Assembly (NCBI RefSeq): GCF_900156745.1
Contig: NZ_LT707065.1
Span: 868,001-932,000, forward strand
Direction: 5' to 3'
Origin: Achromobacter sp. MFA1 R4
GTDB lineage: Bacteria > Pseudomonadota > Gammaproteobacteria > Burkholderiales > Burkholderiaceae_B
Length of the DNA: 64,000 bases
Shown: in pieces, positions 44,901 to 53,764 of the stretch
Numbering within the stretch: position 1 is the first letter of the stretch
Layout of the letters: each line of letters begins with the position of its first letter
The notes under the pieces: generated by a model
Databases searched by the model: none
What the model was told of the DNA's origin: nothing
What the model saw: the letters and a program-made list of their open reading frames with translations, nothing else
Made by a program: the position numbers and the translations under genes

Positions 44901-45060
44901 CACGGGCAACAACCTGCTCACCAACGGCGACGCCGGCGCGGTCATCGCCACGCAGGCCAAGATCATCGGCAACTTCGCGCACAACGACTTCCGCCTGTTC
45001 GTGTCGGGCGCCAACCCGGAAAGCCTGGCGAACGGCGGGCTGAATGTCGTGACGGTGTGA
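41935..45060 (+). CDS. DUF6519 protein with Ig-like and beta-helix regions, candidate fibre/attachment protein
   Basis: A 1041-residue last gene of the operon. Residues 1-330 carry the DUF6519 pattern (DLSRLTFDAVRRYRAVRMQQ, QMDADWNEQQDILNRR, HLYRIEIHQDG, RYKWSRENGSILSRVV). Residues about 485-570 resemble a bacterial Ig-like domain (RPVAGAVVRFSVDAGRLPNG). Residues about 605-1040 are mostly beta-helix-like (GPAGDFPTLDRALRTLIG, CLTPGEHKLEEDLIIKGPRV, ending NNLLTNGDAGAVIATQ). DUF6519 proteins recur at the end of eCIS-type operons but have no proven function. Size, position and beta-helix content suggest a surface fibre or attachment role, which is inference. Confidence 0.75.
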   Translation: MKADLSRLTFDAVRRYRAVRMQQGRVQMDADWNEQQDILNRRIETETADTVGAVGVPLEAPGFALAPAGKDLSLSAGRLYVDGLLCENPQAATVAKQPDLPPTASPVLPAGASALPLPPPGLTPADIDGVVVFGAGGQTAPPPEGMYLAYLETWQRHLCTLDLPPGDTSMREVALGGPDTATREKTIWQVKLMQVGAPDAALTCLSALPTWDALTAAPDARMAARAEASVPPKTPCQLPPDAGYRLLENHLYRIEIHQDGAGAGKARYKWSRENGSILSRVVRWLDDPVANEFEVASIGRDDVLAIAAGCWVEFLDDTHELLGQPGPLAQVVRTDGNTVTIDPASVIGHALDAARFPANPRVRRWDGVAEITPAPIGSPNAGWVELDQDGIELKFSPGRLRVGDYWLIPARTATASIEWPQAPDGKPAFSPPAGILRAYARLALLRWQGGAWTAVSDCRPLFPALTELTQLYYAGGDGQSVKPNPAMTPDVVALPSDLRAGVANGSRPVAGAVVRFSVDAGRLPNGTATQDVPTGPDGVAAISWSLACDPARPVQRATAQLLLAGQPAPDRYLPLRYTASLALAAEVAYDPAGCADLLAEEAYTVQAALDALCRRTHGGGCCLTVGPAGDFPTLDRALRTLIGQDRLDICLCLTPGEHKLEEDLIIKGPRVRLLVHGCGPASRLMLDERAFGLDGFTSVALADLAIARRGQPSAIAFSGCAELRLSRVDCVGPAGPGASLVRVQGSRRVHIDTCRLVAAGRGTAERHDFLFTRAPTLAALKAALAPESVLDDDDDRAALALARQPIDARKAMTTEIAALLRASTAGNALTMNPRIQSALTVLATHLSREAPAASRLRPAIAALAAALLADPLSCALALADNDADTTLRDNRLRGGIALFAESGDFPELTVDQLKLLGGGIRTGKMVPQGEGTLTLQSNQLSSMRLGAEAARAMLTIIQTGGEFAAWRCLRAADNALEAYSHFPAFDAAVTGNNLLTNGDAGAVIATQAKIIGNFAHNDFRLFVSGANPESLANGGLNVVTV

Positions 45061-45102
45061 TCGGGCGGTGGGCGCGGCGGCGCGGCGGACTGCCCAAAAG
45101 CA

Positions 45103-45147
45103 AACGCCCTTGCCGCCCATCGCAAAGGATGGGACGGCAAGGGCGTT
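45103..45147. terminator. Long bidirectional hairpin terminator
   Basis: AACGCCCTTGCCG (45103-45115) pairs with CGGCAAGGGCGTT (45135-45147). Inner bases CCCATC (45116-45121) and GATGGG (45128-45133) extend the stem to 19 bp with one bulged A and a 6-nt loop. It lies between the convergent ends of the injection operon and the first adhesin gene. A near-identical copy follows the second adhesin gene. Confidence 0.75.
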
Positions 45148-45168
45148 CGGCTGTCGCGGGCGCCTGTC

Positions 45169-45278
45169 CTGTCTGGCGCTAGCGCTTTGCCACTGCATCG
45201 AGGCGCCGATCTGACGCGCCGATCTGTCTGGCGCTAGCGCCCTACCACTGCATCGAAGCGCCGATGCCGGCGGTGGCG
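45169..45278. repeat. 55-bp imperfect tandem duplication over an adhesin 3' end
   Basis: A segment starting CTGTCTGGCGCTAGCGC at 45169 is repeated at 45224. Both copies contain CCACTGCATCGA(G/A)GCGCCGAT, which encodes the last residues (IGASMQW) of the adhesin. Only the copy at 45224-45278 is part of the gene; the other lies beyond the stop. Confidence 0.7.
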
Positions 45279-48200
45279 CCGCCCGAGGCGATGCCCACGC
45301 CCGCCTTCAGCTTGATGCGGTCATTCACGCGCGCCGACGCGCCCAGCGCCACGGCCTGATAGCCGCGATAGGTGGAGGCGCCCATGCCCAGCGCAAACCG
45401 CTTGCCCGGGTCCACATCGGGAATCATGGTCAGCGCGGTGGTGGCAGCGATGCCGGAATACGCATTGCGCGCCACGTTGTCCACCGCCTGGTTCGTCTGG
45501 TCCAGGCGGCTGTCCAGCCGGTTCAGGCCTTCGCGGTTTTGCTGCACGCCGCTGTCCAGCGAACCCAGCGCATCGCCCACCGTGTTGTAGGTCTGGCCGT
45601 CCACCTGATACGACGGGCCGGTCACCGCGCCAGTGGAAGCATCGATGCGCGCGCCGCCGCCCAGGCTGGCCACCACCGGATCCAGTTGGCCCACGTTCAC
45701 GGCGTCAGTCTTCTGCGTGCCGGCCGCCACGCGGGTCACCTGGCGCTCGGCGCCCTTGGCGCCCACGGACACCGAGTTCGCGCGGTCGGCCACTGAACCG
45801 GCGCCCAGCGCCACGCTGTTGGCCGCCGACGCCGAGGCGTTGGAACCGATCGCCACGGCCTTGGTGCCCGCGCCCGCCACCGCCGCATCGCTGCCGTCGC
45901 TGGCGCCGTCCGCCTTGACGTAAGCACCGGCGGCACTCATTTCACCCACCTTCTCCGTCAGGGCGTAGATCTGGCTGCCGTTCACGGCGTCCGTGCTGTC
46001 CGCCGAGATGACGCCGTTGGCCACGCCCGTGATCTTGCGAGCGCCATCCGTGCCCGCCATGTCGATCGTGGTGCCGCCCTTGTCGGAAGCGACGGAAATG
46101 GTTCCGCTCGTAGCATCTTCCTTGACCATCCCCATCTGGCCGCTGGTGATCTGCGCCGTGACGCTGTCCACCGTCGTCTGCATCTGGGTCACCCGGTTGT
46201 CCAGGCCCGTCACGGCAGCGCCAACCGAGCGGTACACCGTGCCGCCCACGCTGTACGACGGCGCAGCGATCGACCCATCGGCATTGACGAAGGCGCCGCC
46301 ACCCAGCGCGCTGGCGACCGAATCGCTCACGCGGTAGAGCTGTCCGCCATTGACGGCATGCAGGCTGCCCGCCGCGACCACGCCGTCGGCCACGCCGTTC
46401 AACTGGCGCGCACCGGCCGTGCCGGTGATGTCGACCAGATTGCCGTCCTGATCCTTGCCGACCGTCAGCGCGCGCGTCGTCGCGTCCTGCTTGACCAGGC
46501 CCAGTTCGCCGCCGCTGATGCTGGCCGTCAGGTTGTTCAGGTTCGTCGTGTTCTGCGCGACCAGCCCATCCAGCGTGTTCAGCGCCGTGGTGTTGGCCAG
46601 CACGTTCTGGTTGGTGGCATAGAGCTGGGAGCCATTGACCGCATCCAGGCTGGTGGCGTCCAGCGTGCCGGCGGCGACGCCCGTCAGCTTGCGTGCGCCG
46701 GCCGTGCCGGTCACGTCGACCAGCGAGCCGTCCAGATCCTTGGCAACCGTAACAGTCTTGGAAACCGCATCCTGACGCACCAGGCCGGATTCGCCGTTGT
46801 TCAGCGCCTGGGTCAGGTTGGAGATGTCACCCGCCGATTGGGTCACGCGAGTATCCAGCGCCGTGATCGACGAGGTATTTGACGTCACGCGGCCATCGAG
46901 GCTGGTGATGGAGGTGGTGTTGGTGGTTACGCGAGTATCCAGGCCCGTGATAGCCGACGTGTTGGCGGCAACGTTCTGGTTCGTCGAGTACAACTGCCCG
47001 CCGTTGACCGCATCCACGCTGGCCGCGTCCAGCGTGCCCGCGGCGACGCCCGTCAGCTTGCGCGCACCGGCCGTGCCGGTCATGTCTACCAGCGAGCCGT
47101 CCAGGTCCTTGGCCACGGTGATGGTCTTGGACACGGCATCCTGGCGCACCAGGCCAGATTCGCCGTTGTTCAGCGCCTGCGTCAGGTTGGTGATGTCGTC
47201 TGCGGACTGGGTCACGCGGGTATCCAGGCCGGTGATCGCCGACGCGTTGGCGGCGACGTTCTGGTTCGTCGTGTACAACTGCGCGCCATTGACGGCATCC
47301 AGGCTGGTCGCATGCACCGTGCCGGCGGTCACGCCGGTCAGCCTGCGCGCGCCTTCCTTGCCCGACAGATCCACCACGGTGCCGAACAGCTCGTCCGCGA
47401 CCTCGATGTTCTTGGACACGGGGTTCTGGCGCACCAGGCCCGACTCGCCGTTGTTCAGCGCCTGCGTCAGGTTGGTGATGTCGCCCGCGGACTGGGTCAC
47501 GCGGGTGTCCAGCGAAGTGATGGACGACGTGTTCGACGTCACGCGGCCATCGAGGCTGGTGATGGAGGTGGTGTTGGTGGTTACGCGCGTATCCAGGCCG
47601 GTGATGGCCGACGTGTTGGCCAGGACGCTCTGGTTGGTGGAATAAAGCTGCGCGCCGTTGACCGCATCCACGCTGGCCGCGTCCAGCGTCCCGGCGGCGA
47701 CGCCCGTCAGCTTGCGCGCGCCGGCCGTGCCGGCAAAGTCCACCAGCGAGCCGTCCAGGTCCTTGGCGACCGTGATGTTCTTCGACACGGCGTCCTGCAG
47801 CACCAGGCCCGACTCGCCGTTGTTCAGCGCCTGCGTCAGGTTGGTGATGTCGCCCGAGTTCTGCGTCACGCGGCTGTCCAGCGACGTGATGGACGACGTG
47901 GTTGAGGTCACGCGGCCATCGAGGCTGGTAATGGAAGTGGTGTTGGACGTCACGCGCGTATCCAGGCCGGTGATCGCCGAGGTGTTGGCCAAGACATTCT
48001 GGTTCGTCGTGTACAGCTGCGAGCCGTTGATGGCATCCTGGCTGATCGCGGTGACGCCGCCCGCACCGACCTGCGTGATCTTGTTGCCGTTCATCTCGAT
48101 GTTGTTCAGCATCGAAATGCCGCCAGTGCCCTTCAACTCCAGCGTCCCATTGGTGTACCCGGAGATGCGCGCAGTCGAAGCCGAGAAGCCCGCGCCGCCG

Positions 48201-48505
48201 GTGTCATTGCCAGCATTGTTCAACGAGAAGGACATGCCCGCCGTCGTACAACTCAACGCGGTCGGTGCGCCTGACGAGCCTATGGAAGACCCCGTATTTG
48301 TCGTCGAATCGCAGAGCTGGAGTCCTGATCCGGCAGCCAGGGCAGACGGCGCGTGGCTCATGGCCCCCAAGACACTCAACACCAAAACTGCCGCAGTCGC
48401 GGCACGGCGCGCCCGACCGGGCTTGCTGCGCGAACGAGCGGTTTCGGACACGGCCACCCACGTGTTGGAGGCGGCATTCCAGACGAGCATAAAGATGTGG
48501 TTCAT
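45242..48505 (-). CDS. Trimeric autotransporter adhesin, copy A
   Basis: A 1087-residue YadA-type adhesin that trimerises and is displayed on the outer membrane (type Vc secretion). It starts with the extended signal peptide region [21 protein letters not shown], followed by a signal sequence ending APSALAAG. A short head (about 60-170) has [19 protein letters not shown] long stalk has repeated SLDx[12 protein letters not shown] coils and about five neck modules ending [21 protein letters not shown]. Residues about 890-940 carry a Hep-type [20 protein letters not shown] motif. The last 70 residues are the YadA anchor, ending [12 protein letters not shown]. The start at 48505 is set by the ESPR. 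No strong ribosome site is visible. Confidence 0.92.
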   Translation of the reverse strand: MNHIFMLVWNAASNTWVAVSETARSRSKPGRARRAATAAVLVLSVLGAMSHAPSALAAGSGLQLCDSTTNTGSSIGSSGAPTALSCTTAGMSFSLNNAGNDTGGAGFSASTARISGYTNGTLELKGTGGISMLNNIEMNGNKITQVGAGGVTAISQDAINGSQLYTTNQNVLANTSAITGLDTRVTSNTTSITSLDGRVTSTTSSITSLDSRVTQNSGDITNLTQALNNGESGLVLQDAVSKNITVAKDLDGSLVDFAGTAGARKLTGVAAGTLDAASVDAVNGAQLYSTNQSVLANTSAITGLDTRVTTNTTSITSLDGRVTSNTSSITSLDTRVTQSAGDITNLTQALNNGESGLVRQNPVSKNIEVADELFGTVVDLSGKEGARRLTGVTAGTVHATSLDAVNGAQLYTTNQNVAANASAITGLDTRVTQSADDITNLTQALNNGESGLVRQDAVSKTITVAKDLDGSLVDMTGTAGARKLTGVAAGTLDAASVDAVNGGQLYSTNQNVAANTSAITGLDTRVTTNTTSITSLDGRVTSNTSSITALDTRVTQSAGDISNLTQALNNGESGLVRQDAVSKTVTVAKDLDGSLVDVTGTAGARKLTGVAAGTLDATSLDAVNGSQLYATNQNVLANTTALNTLDGLVAQNTTNLNNLTASISGGELGLVKQDATTRALTVGKDQDGNLVDITGTAGARQLNGVADGVVAAGSLHAVNGGQLYRVSDSVASALGGGAFVNADGSIAAPSYSVGGTVYRSVGAAVTGLDNRVTQMQTTVDSVTAQITSGQMGMVKEDATSGTISVASDKGGTTIDMAGTDGARKITGVANGVISADSTDAVNGSQIYALTEKVGEMSAAGAYVKADGASDGSDAAVAGAGTKAVAIGSNASASAANSVALGAGSVADRANSVSVGAKGAERQVTRVAAGTQKTDAVNVGQLDPVVASLGGGARIDASTGAVTGPSYQVDGQTYNTVGDALGSLDSGVQQNREGLNRLDSRLDQTNQAVDNVARNAYSGIAATTALTMIPDVDPGKRFALGMGASTYRGYQAVALGASARVNDRIKLKAGVGIASGGATAGIGASMQW

Positions 48506-48806
48506 TTGTAAGCAGGTATCCGCCGCGCGTCGTACACGCAGCACAGTCGTTGCCAGGGCTACCCGGTAAGGCATGCCCCGCAATCTGGGGTTGGAAAGGG
48601 TTTTGGCAGTCGAGACTGTAGGGACGGAACCTGATAAGACACATCAAAGGTTTCTTAAATGGCGGACTCGCATGTCGATTTTCGTAAAAATTCGAATGCC
48701 CCTTTCTGCCTTTCCCAACTGCAAACGCCCTTGCCGCCCATCGCAAAGAATGGGACGGCAAGGGCGTTCGGCTTTCGCGGGCGCCTGTCCTATCTGGCGC
48801 TAGCGC
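48506..48806. other. Intergenic region between the tandem adhesin genes
   Basis: This 301-bp gap holds the terminator of copy B (48724-48768) and the upstream region of copy A. About 155 bp next to the copy A start is homologous to the region upstream of copy B, ending in the shared block AAGGTTTCTTAAAT (48647-48660). A conserved CTACAGTC on the minus strand may be part of the promoter. No gene was seen. Confidence 0.55.
48724..48768. terminator. Second copy of the long hairpin terminator
   Basis: AACGCCCTTGCCG (48724-48736) pairs with CGGCAAGGGCGTT (48756-48768). The inner stem is slightly weaker than in the 45.1 kb copy because GGATGGG reads GAATGGG. It lies about 40 bp beyond the stop of adhesin copy B. 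Confidence 0.75.
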
Positions 48807-51800
48807 TTACCACTGCATCGAGGCGCCGATGCCGGCGGTGGCGCCGCCCGAGGCGATGCCCACGCCCGCCTTCAGCTTGATGCGGTCATTCACGCGCGCC
48901 GACGCGCCCAGCGCCACGGCCTGATAACCGCGATAGGTGGAGGCGCCCATGCCCAGCGCAAAGCGCTTGCCCGGGTCCACGTCGGGAATCATGGTCAGCG
49001 CGGTGGTGGCGGCAATGCCGGAATAGGCATTGCGCGCCACGTTGTCCAGCGCCTTGTTGGTCTGGTCCAGGCGGCTGTCCAGGCGGTTCAGGCCCTGGCG
49101 GTTTTGCTGCACGCCGCTGTCCAGCGAACCCAGCGCGTCGCCCACCGTGTTGTAGGTCTGGCCGTCCACCTGATACGACGGGCCGGTCACCGCGCCAGTG
49201 GCGGCATCGATGCGCGCGCCGCCGCCCAGGCTGGCCACCACCGGATCCAGTTGGCCCACGTTCACGGCGTCGGTCTTTTGCGTGCCGGCCGCCACGCGGG
49301 TCACCTGGCGCTCGGCGCCCTTGGCGCCCACGGACACCGAGTTCGCGCGGTCGGCCACTGAACCGGCGCCCAGCGCCACGCTGTTGGCCGCCGACGCCGA
49401 GGCGTTGGAACCGATCGCCACGGCCTTGGTGCCTGCGCCCGCCACCGCCGCATCGCTGCCGTCGCCGGCGCCGTCCGCCTTGACGTAAGCACCGGCGGCA
49501 CTCATTTCACCCACCTTCTCCGTCAGGGCGTAGATCTGGCTGCCGTTCACGGCGTCCGTGCTATCGGCCGAGATGACGCCGTTGGCCACGCCCGTGATCT
49601 TGCGAGCGCCGTCCGTGCCACCCATGTCGATCACGGTGCCGCCCTTGTCTGCGGCGATGGAAATCTCGCCATTGCCGGACTCTTCCTTGACCAGGCCCAT
49701 CGCGCCGCTGCTCACTTGCGCCGCCATGTTGTTGACCGTCGTCTGCATCTGGGTCACCCGGCTGTCCAGGCCCGTCACGGCAGCGCCAACCGAGCGGTAC
49801 ACCGTCCCGCCCACGCTGTACGACGGCGCGGCAATCGAACCGTCCGCATTGACGAAGGCGCCGCCGCCCATCGCGCTGGCGACCGAGTCGCTCACGCGGT
49901 AGAGCTGTCCGCCGTTTACCGCATGCAGGCTGCCCGCCGCGACCACGCCATCCGCCACGCCGTTCAACTGGCGCGCGCCGGCCGTGCCGGTGATGTCGAC
50001 CAGATTGCCGTCCTGATCCTTGCCGACCGTCAGGGCGCGCGTCGTCGCGTCCTGCTTGACCAGGCCCAGTTCGCCGCCGCTGATGCTAGCCGTCAGGTTG
50101 TTCAGGTTCGTCGTGTTCTGCGCGACCAGCCCATCCAGCGTGTTCAGCGCCGTGGTGTTGGCCAGCACGTTCTGGTTGGTGGCGTAGAGCTGCGAACCAT
50201 TGACCGCATCCAGGCTGGCCGCGTCCAGCGTACCGGCGGCGACGCCCGTCAGCTTGCGCGCGCCGGCCGTGCCGGCAAAGTCCACCAGCGAGCCGTCCAG
50301 ATCCTTGGCAACCGTGATGGTCTTGGACACGGCATCCTGGCGCACCAGGCCCGATTCGCCCGTGTTCAGCGCCTGCGTCAGGTTGGTGATGTCGCCCGAG
50401 TTCTGCGTCACGCGGCTGTCCAGCGAAGTGATGGACGACGTGTTCGACGTCACGCGGCCATCGAGGCTGGTGATGGAGGTGGTGTTGGTGGTTACGCGAG
50501 TATCCAGGCCCGTGATAGCCGACGTGTTGGCGGCAACGTTCTGGTTCGTCGAGTACAACTGCGAGCCGTTGACCGCATCCACGCTGGCCGCGTCCAGCGT
50601 CCCGGCGGCGACGCCCGTCAGCTTGCGCGCGCCGGCCGTGCCGGTCATGTCCACCAGCGAACCGTCCAGGTCCTTGGCCACGGTGATGGTCTTGGACACG
50701 GCATCCTGGCGCACCAGGCCAGATTCGCCGTTGTTCAGCGCCTGCGTCAGGTTGGTGATGTCGTCTGCGGACTGGGTCACGCGGGTATCCAGGCCGGTGA
50801 TCGCCGACGCGTTGGCGGCGACGTTCTGGTTCGTCGTGTACAACTGCGCGCCATTGACGGCATCCAGGCTGGTCGCATGCACCGTGCCGGCGGTCACGCC
50901 GGTCAGCCTGCGCGCGCCTTCCTTGCCCGACAGATCCACCACGGTGCCGAACAGCTCGTCCGCGACCTCGATGTTCTTGGACACGGGGTTCTGGCGCACC
51001 AGGCCCGACTCGCCGTTGTTCAGCGCCTGCGTCAGGTTGGTGATGTCGCCCGCGGACTGGGTCACGCGGGTGTCCAGCGAAGTGATGGACGACGTGTTCG
51101 ACGTCACGCGGCCATCGAGGCTGGTGATGGAGGTGGTGTTGGTGGTTACGCGCGTATCCAGGCCGGTGATGGCCGACGTGTTGGCCAGGACGCTCTGGTT
51201 GGTGGAATAAAGCTGCGCGCCGTTGACCGCATCCACGCTGGCCGCGTCCAGCGTCCCGGCGGCGACGCCCGTCAGCTTGCGCGCGCCGGCCGTGCCGGCA
51301 AAGTCCACCAGCGAGCCGTCCAGGTCCTTGGCGACCGTGATGTTCTTCGACACGGCGTCCTGCAGCACCAGGCCCGACTCGCCGTTGTTCAGCGCCTGCG
51401 TCAGGTTGGTGATGTCGCCCGAGTTCTGCGTCACGCGGCTGTCCAGCGACGTGATGGACGACGTGGTTGAGGTCACGCGGCCATCGAGGCTGGTGAGGGA
51501 CGCCGTGTTGGACGTCACTCGGCTATCCACGTCGATGATCGCCGACGCCTGGGCCGCGACGTCCAGGTTCGTCGCGTGCAGCTGCGAGCCATTGACGGCG
51601 TCCTGGCTGGTTGGATCCAACGAGGCGGCGCCGACCTGCGTGATCTTGTTGCCGTTCATGTGGACGTCGTTCAGCATCGAAATACCGCTGGTGCCCTTCA
51701 ACTCCAACACGCCAGTGTTATAGCCGGTGATACGCGCAGTCGAAGCCGAAAAGCCGCCGCCGCCGTTGTCAGCGCCAGCATTGTTCAACGAGAAGGTCAT

Positions 51801-52070
51801 GCCTGTGACCGTACAACCCAACCCGCCCGGCACGCCTGACGAGCCTATGGTAGACCCCGTACTGGTCGTGGGATCGCAGAGCTGGAGTCCCGTTCCGGCC
51901 GCGAGGGCAGACGGCGCGTGGCTCATGGCTCCCAAGCCGCTCAACACCAAGACTGCCGACGTTGCGGCACGGCGCGCCCGACCGGGCTTGCTGCGCGAAC
52001 GAGCGGTTTCGGACACGGCCACCCACGTGTTGGAGGCGGCATTCCAGACGAGCATAAAGATGTGGTTCAT
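48807..52070 (-). CDS. Trimeric autotransporter adhesin, copy B
   Basis: A 1087-residue YadA-type adhesin, exactly as long as copy A, with the same ESPR, stalk repeats, [15 protein letters not shown] motif and C-terminal anchor GASMQW. It differs from copy A in the head ([40 protein letters not shown]), in one stalk module ([19 protein letters not shown] against [19 protein letters not shown]), and in the block SSGAMGLVKEESGNGEIS against [18 protein letters not shown]. Other stretches are identical for hundreds of bases. This is a mosaic pattern that suggests duplication followed by gene conversion. It should be an outer-membrane adhesin or biofilm factor. Confidence 0.92.
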   Translation of the reverse strand: MNHIFMLVWNAASNTWVAVSETARSRSKPGRARRAATSAVLVLSGLGAMSHAPSALAAGTGLQLCDPTTSTGSTIGSSGVPGGLGCTVTGMTFSLNNAGADNGGGGFSASTARITGYNTGVLELKGTSGISMLNDVHMNGNKITQVGAASLDPTSQDAVNGSQLHATNLDVAAQASAIIDVDSRVTSNTASLTSLDGRVTSTTSSITSLDSRVTQNSGDITNLTQALNNGESGLVLQDAVSKNITVAKDLDGSLVDFAGTAGARKLTGVAAGTLDAASVDAVNGAQLYSTNQSVLANTSAITGLDTRVTTNTTSITSLDGRVTSNTSSITSLDTRVTQSAGDITNLTQALNNGESGLVRQNPVSKNIEVADELFGTVVDLSGKEGARRLTGVTAGTVHATSLDAVNGAQLYTTNQNVAANASAITGLDTRVTQSADDITNLTQALNNGESGLVRQDAVSKTITVAKDLDGSLVDMTGTAGARKLTGVAAGTLDAASVDAVNGSQLYSTNQNVAANTSAITGLDTRVTTNTTSITSLDGRVTSNTSSITSLDSRVTQNSGDITNLTQALNTGESGLVRQDAVSKTITVAKDLDGSLVDFAGTAGARKLTGVAAGTLDAASLDAVNGSQLYATNQNVLANTTALNTLDGLVAQNTTNLNNLTASISGGELGLVKQDATTRALTVGKDQDGNLVDITGTAGARQLNGVADGVVAAGSLHAVNGGQLYRVSDSVASAMGGGAFVNADGSIAAPSYSVGGTVYRSVGAAVTGLDSRVTQMQTTVNNMAAQVSSGAMGLVKEESGNGEISIAADKGGTVIDMGGTDGARKITGVANGVISADSTDAVNGSQIYALTEKVGEMSAAGAYVKADGAGDGSDAAVAGAGTKAVAIGSNASASAANSVALGAGSVADRANSVSVGAKGAERQVTRVAAGTQKTDAVNVGQLDPVVASLGGGARIDAATGAVTGPSYQVDGQTYNTVGDALGSLDSGVQQNRQGLNRLDSRLDQTNKALDNVARNAYSGIAATTALTMIPDVDPGKRFALGMGASTYRGYQAVALGASARVNDRIKLKAGVGIASGGATAGIGASMQW

Positions 52071-52413
52071 TTGTAAGCAGGTATCCGCCGCGCGTCGTAC
52101 ACGCAGCACAGTCGTTGCCAGGGCCACCGGGTAGGAATTGCCCCACAACCTATTGTTGAATAAGGGTTTTTTTGAAAACACGACTGTAGAGACGGGACCG
52201 CGCACGAAACATCGAAGGTTTCTTAAATTGCGGTGCTCCAATTGTCAGGATTCGTAAACGAGCAAGCGCCGCACGGCCCGCGGCCCACGCATTGGGCCCC
52301 GCCCACGCCCGTGCCGAAGCGTCATCCCGGGCCGACATGCAAATGACAGGTTCCGCCCCCTACAATGCGGCTGTTGCATCGCAGCATTCCGCAATCCCCG
52401 CTTCGTCGTCTCC
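52071..52413. other. Intergenic region upstream of adhesin copy B and the MFS gene
   Basis: The first 158 bp mirror the region upstream of copy A, up to AAGGTTTCTTAAAT (52215-52228), and must contain the copy B promoter. On the plus strand TACAAT (52361-52366) is a good -10 for the MFS gene, with a weak -35 ATGCAA (52337-52342) 18 nt upstream. No gene was seen. Confidence 0.5.
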
Positions 52414-53634
52414 ATGCCCCACTCCTTCTCCTCCCAGCACCGGCCCGGCCTGGTGCTGCTTGCGCTTGCCATCGGCAGCTTCGCCATCGGCACCACCGAA
52501 TTCGCCACGATGAGCCTGCTGCCCTATTTCTCGCAGTCGCTCGGCATCGACGCGCCCACCGCCGGGCACGTAATCAGCGCCTACGCGCTGGGCGTGGTGG
52601 TGGGCGCCCCCATCCTGGCCGTGCTGGGCGCCCGCATGCCGCGCCGCCGCCTGCTGATCGCCTTGATGGGCCTGTTCGCCATCGGCAACGGCCTGAGCGC
52701 GATCGCGCCTGATTACCACTGGATGCTGTTCTTTCGCTTTCTGAGCGGCCTGCCGCATGGCGCCTACTTCGGGATCGCGTCGCTGGTGGCCAGTTCGATG
52801 GTGCCGGCCAGCCGCCGCACCGTGGCCGTGGGCCGCGTGTTCCTCGGCCTGACCGTCGCCACCATCGTGGGCGTCCCCCTGGCCAACTGGCTGGGCCAGG
52901 TCATCGGCTGGCGCTGGAGCTTCGGGCTGGTGTCGCTGCTGGCGCTGCTCACCATGATCAGCGTCCACCGCTACGCGCCCGACACCCCGGCCGACCCGCA
53001 CGCCAGCCCGCTGCGCGAGCTGAGCGCGCTGGGGCGCGGCCAGGTCTGGATCACGCTGGCGATCGGCGCCGTCGGTTTCGGCGGCCTGTTCTCGGTCTAC
53101 ACCTATCTGGCCGACACGCTGGCGGCCGTCACGCAGGTCACGCCGGCCACCGTGCCGCTGGTCCTCAGCGCGTTCGGCGTGGGCCTGACGGTGGGCAATA
53201 TGGTCGTGCCGGTCTTTGCCGACCGCGCCGTCATGCGCACCGCCGGCCTGCTGCTGCTGTGGTCGGCCGTGGTGCTGGCCCTCTTTCCGCTGATGGCGCA
53301 CAACGTCTGGCTGATCACCCTGAACGTGTTCCTGGTCGGCGTGGGCGGCGCGCTGGGCACGGTGTTGCAAACCCGGCTGATGGACGTGGCGGGCGACGCC
53401 CAGGGGCTGGCCGCCGCGCTCAACCATTCCGCCTTCAACACCGCCAATGCGCTCGGGCCCTTTTTGGGCGGCCTGGCCATCGCGGCGGGGTTCGGCTGGA
53501 CGTCGACCGGCTGGGTCGGCAGCCTGCTCGCCATCGCCAGCATGCCCCTGTGGCTGTGGGCCGTGGTCCTGGAACGCCGGGTGCGCGCCGCGCGCGCGGG
53601 CAAGCTGGCAGCCTATGCAGAATCGGCAAGTTGA
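52414..53634 (+). CDS. MFS transporter, DHA1 family (AraJ/SotB-like)
   Basis: A 406-residue inner-membrane exporter with 12 predicted helices. Helix 1 contains GSFAIGTTEFATMSLLP, the loop 2-3 motif reads LGARMPRRRLLIALMG, and helix 5 carries the antiporter-type motif VATIVGVPLANWLGQVIGW. This pattern is typical of drug or sugar efflux members such as AraJ and SotB. The substrate is unknown. It is transcribed away from the adhesins and is not obviously linked to a regulator. Confidence 0.88.
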   Translation: MPHSFSSQHRPGLVLLALAIGSFAIGTTEFATMSLLPYFSQSLGIDAPTAGHVISAYALGVVVGAPILAVLGARMPRRRLLIALMGLFAIGNGLSAIAPDYHWMLFFRFLSGLPHGAYFGIASLVASSMVPASRRTVAVGRVFLGLTVATIVGVPLANWLGQVIGWRWSFGLVSLLALLTMISVHRYAPDTPADPHASPLRELSALGRGQVWITLAIGAVGFGGLFSVYTYLADTLAAVTQVTPATVPLVLSAFGVGLTVGNMVVPVFADRAVMRTAGLLLLWSAVVLALFPLMAHNVWLITLNVFLVGVGGALGTVLQTRLMDVAGDAQGLAAALNHSAFNTANALGPFLGGLAIAAGFGWTSTGWVGSLLAIASMPLWLWAVVLERRVRAARAGKLAAYAESAS

Positions 53635-53659
53635 CGAGGACCGGGACGTCTTTGCCGGC

Positions 53660-53764
53660 GTCCCCGTTTACCGTGCGGGACGTCGACCACGCGTCCCCGA
53701 TTCGCGCCGCGCTGGCGGGCTTCGCGTCCCCGGCTTCACGTCCCTGGCTTCACGTCCCCGTTTA
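53660..53764. repeat. Short imperfect CGTCCCCG repeats
   Basis: The octamer CGTCCCCG or a close variant occurs at 53659, 53692, 53724 and 53753, with CGTCCCTG at 53739. GTCCCCGTTTA brackets the region (53660-53670 and 53754-53764). GGCTTCACGTCCC is also repeated. The sequence lies between the MFS and PIG-L genes and codes for nothing recognisable. Confidence 0.5.

Noticed and set aside
21488-45060. Prophage
   Set aside because: Only tail-like genes plus an AAA+ ATPase, DUF4255 and DUF4157 are present. No terminase, portal, capsid, replication, lysis or integration genes and no att-like repeats were seen.
21488-45060. Type VI secretion cluster
   Set aside because: No TssJ, TssL, TssM, TssK or ClpV-type genes. 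The ATPase is Pvc15-like rather than a Clp protein, and sheath and tube are phage-like.
46300-51500. CRISPR-like direct repeats
   Set aside because: The repeats are long, in frame and encode the coiled stalk and neck modules of the adhesins. There are no spacers and no cas genes.
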